From: Capilliphycus robustus
GTDB taxonomy: Bacteria; Cyanobacteriota; Cyanobacteriia; Cyanobacteriales; Microcoleaceae
Length of the DNA: 64,000 bases
NCBI RefSeq assembly: GCF_034932365.1
Contig: NZ_JAYGHR010000008.1
Location: 62,001-126,000, forward strand
Direction of reading: 5' to 3'
The notes beneath the pieces are model-generated. The model had not been told where the DNA came from. It searched no databases and was given only the letters and a program-made list of their open reading frames with translations. The position numbers and the translations under genes are program-made. Positions 62,523 through 64,000 of the stretch are shown piece after piece. Within the stretch, counting starts at the first letter, position 1; each line of letters opens with the position of its first letter.

Positions 62523-64000
62523 ATGCACATACTGGGAATTTCAGCCTATTATCACGATAGCGCAGCCGCTTTAGTCCGAGATGGAGAGATTATCGCTGCC
62601 GCCCAAGAAGAACGATTTTCCCGAAAAAAGCACGATGCCCGCTTTCCTGAACACGCGATCCGCTACTGTTTACAACAAGCCAATATTACCCTTCTCGATG
62701 TTGATCATATTGTTTTCTATGACAAACCCTTAGTCAAGTTTGAACGACTCCTGGAAACTTACCTCAGCTACGCCCCCAATGGGTTTCGTTCGTTTATGAC
62801 GGCGATGCCTGTTTGGTTGAAAGAAAAACTTTACCTCAAAACGGTCTTAAAAAAAGAATTTTCTAAACTCCTCGGCGTTAAACACGCAAAACTGCCGAAA
62901 TTGATGTTTTCTGAACATCATCAGTCTCATGCGGCATCGGCTTATTTCCCCAGTCCTTTTGAACGAGCGGCTGTTTTATGTCTCGATGGTGTGGGAGAAT
63001 GGGCGACAACAACGGTGTGGTTAGGAGAAGGAAATTCTCTGACACCCCAATGGGAAATTGACTTTCCTCATTCCTTGGGTTTATTGTATTCAGCTTTCAC
63101 TTATTATACGGGATTTAAAGTGAATTCTGGTGAATACAAACTCATGGGGTTGGCGCCTTATGGTGAACCGATTTATGTTGATAAAATTCTCACCCATTTA
63201 ATTGATTTAAAAGACGATGGTACGTTTCGGTTGAATATGGATTATTTCAACTATACCGTCGGCTTAACGATGACCAATAAAAAGTTTGATCAACTGTTTG
63301 AAGGGCCGCCTCGCAAACCAGAAAGCAAACTGACTCAACGGGAAATGGATATTGCCGCTTCGATTCAAGTTGTGACTGAAGAAGTGGTGTTACGGCTATC
63401 AAGAACCGTTCAAAAAGAATTGAATGTTGATTATCTTTGTATGGCGGGAGGAGTGGCGTTAAATTGTGTCGCAAACGGTCGTATTTTGCGCGAAGGGCCG
63501 TTTAAAGAGATTTGGATTCAACCCGCAGCCGGAGACGCAGGCGGCGCGTTAGGGGCGGCTTTAGCGGTGTGGTATCAATATCATAATCAACCTCGAACCG
63601 TTGAATCTGAAAAAGTGTTCGCGGAAGTTGGCGCAACCGTTGAAACTCCCTCGGTTCAAAACTCAAAAATTGCGACATTACAACCGAAGTTAAAAACCGT
63701 TTCCGCACCTAAAGATCAGATGAAAGGATCTTATTTGGGGCCGAAATTTAGTGATGAGGATATTCAACTTTATCTTGACTCAATTAAGGCGGTTTATCGG
63801 CGATTAGATGATGCGGAATTAATGCCACGTTTGGCGGAAATTCTTGATGATGGAAACGTTATCGGATGGTTTCAAGGTCGGATGGAATTTGGGCCGCGTG
63901 CGTTGGGTGGACGTTCAATTATTGGCGATCCCCGCAACTCAAAAATGCAGTCGGTGATGAATTTAAAGATTAAATATCGGGAATCTTTTCGACCCTTTGC
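62523..64000 (+). CDS. Carbamoyltransferase (NodU/CmcH family), 3' end outside window
   Basis: The frame starts at ATG 62523 with GAGGAG upstream and stays open to the window end (about 492 codons). The N-terminus MHILGISAYYHDSAAALVRD, the motif AAQEERFSRKKHDARFP and the His-rich EHHQSHAASAYFPSPFERAA are typical of the ATP-grasp-like TobZ/NodU enzymes, which carbamoylate hydroxyls through carbamoyl adenylate. Later segments GEYKLMGLAPYGEP, MAGGVALNCVANGRI, QPAAGDAGGALGAAL and WFQGRMEFGPRALGGRS continue the domain. A ~35-residue low-complexity insertion (EKVFAEVGATVETPSVQNSK onward) lies between the two halves. The product's substrate is unknown; such genes often sit in polysaccharide or natural-product clusters. 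Confidence 0.93.
   Translation, partial: MHILGISAYYHDSAAALVRDGEIIAAAQEERFSRKKHDARFPEHAIRYCLQQANITLLDVDHIVFYDKPLVKFERLLETYLSYAPNGFRSFMTAMPVWLKEKLYLKTVLKKEFSKLLGVKHAKLPKLMFSEHHQSHAASAYFPSPFERAAVLCLDGVGEWATTTVWLGEGNSLTPQWEIDFPHSLGLLYSAFTYYTGFKVNSGEYKLMGLAPYGEPIYVDKILTHLIDLKDDGTFRLNMDYFNYTVGLTMTNKKFDQLFEGPPRKPESKLTQREMDIAASIQVVTEEVVLRLSRTVQKELNVDYLCMAGGVALNCVANGRILREGPFKEIWIQPAAGDAGGALGAALAVWYQYHNQPRTVESEKVFAEVGATVETPSVQNSKIATLQPKLKTVSAPKDQMKGSYLGPKFSDEDIQLYLDSIKAVYRRLDDAELMPRLAEILDDGNVIGWFQGRMEFGPRALGGRSIIGDPRNSKMQSVMNLKIKYRESFRPF

Overview
The window looks like a chromosomal segment of a filamentous, oxygenic cyanobacterium of the Oscillatoria/Planktothrix/Microcoleus kind. The evidence is the light-independent protochlorophyllide reductase genes chlL and chlN, a DesB-type omega-3 desaturase, a thioredoxin-fused VKOR, an HHL1-like protein and an slr1658/slr1659-type regulator pair, together with dozens of GCGATCGC (HIP1) octamers and several families of short cyanobacterial intergenic repeats. 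No rRNA, tRNA or CRISPR array was recognised. The final gene, a carbamoyltransferase, runs off the right edge, and a short open frame runs off the left edge.

Layout. 0.2-8.8 kb: an AraC-type regulator, then five minus-strand genes in the transcription order MscS channel, EgtD-like amino-acid N-methyltransferase, cobalamin-domain radical SAM enzyme, second MscS channel, paralogous radical SAM enzyme. This set matches no pathway I know and is the best candidate for an undescribed system. 8.9-13.9 kb: chlL, a DUF5331-like acidic repeat protein and chlN; the first two are bracketed by two identical, inverted 106-bp MITE-like elements, and remains of an IS200/IS605-like end lie upstream. 14.2-20 kb: a DUF697-type GTPase, a PIN-domain gene coupled to a HEPN/DUF4209-like gene, a Uma2 protein, a DHFR-like reductase and a Vat/CatB-type acetyltransferase. 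20.4-24.5 kb: a fasciclin-domain secreted protein with perfect 33-bp repeats, a bacterial PH protein, an aldo/keto reductase, a membrane protein and a 2OG-Fe(II) oxygenase.

24.5-26.8 kb: a type II restriction-modification pair with a NotI-family endonuclease and a C5-cytosine methyltransferase. 27-31.8 kb: small conserved proteins, a second Uma2 protein, a protein ending in a Tudor/chromo-like barrel, and ilvA. 31.8-36.1 kb: a DUF3754 protein, desB with a small upstream open frame, an unknown helical protein and a vapBC module. 36.2-46.4 kb: a second GTPase, VKOR, a LapA-like protein, a DUF938 methyltransferase, a 2[4Fe-4S] ferredoxin, a CocE/NonD hydrolase, a calcium-binding repeat protein, a cupin and a methyltransferase. 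This part is punctuated by repeats bounded by inverted GGGGCGGGTT ends.

46.5-53 kb: an RND efflux pump with its adaptor, then a lone TnpB gene with a structured 3' flank. 53-64 kb: a family 2 glycosyltransferase; a signalling block with a receptor-type adenylate cyclase, an RsbW-like ATPase, a STAS-like partner, a coiled-coil membrane protein and a histidine kinase whose receiver domain has lost its phospho-acceptor; then an SDR oxidoreductase and the partial carbamoyltransferase.
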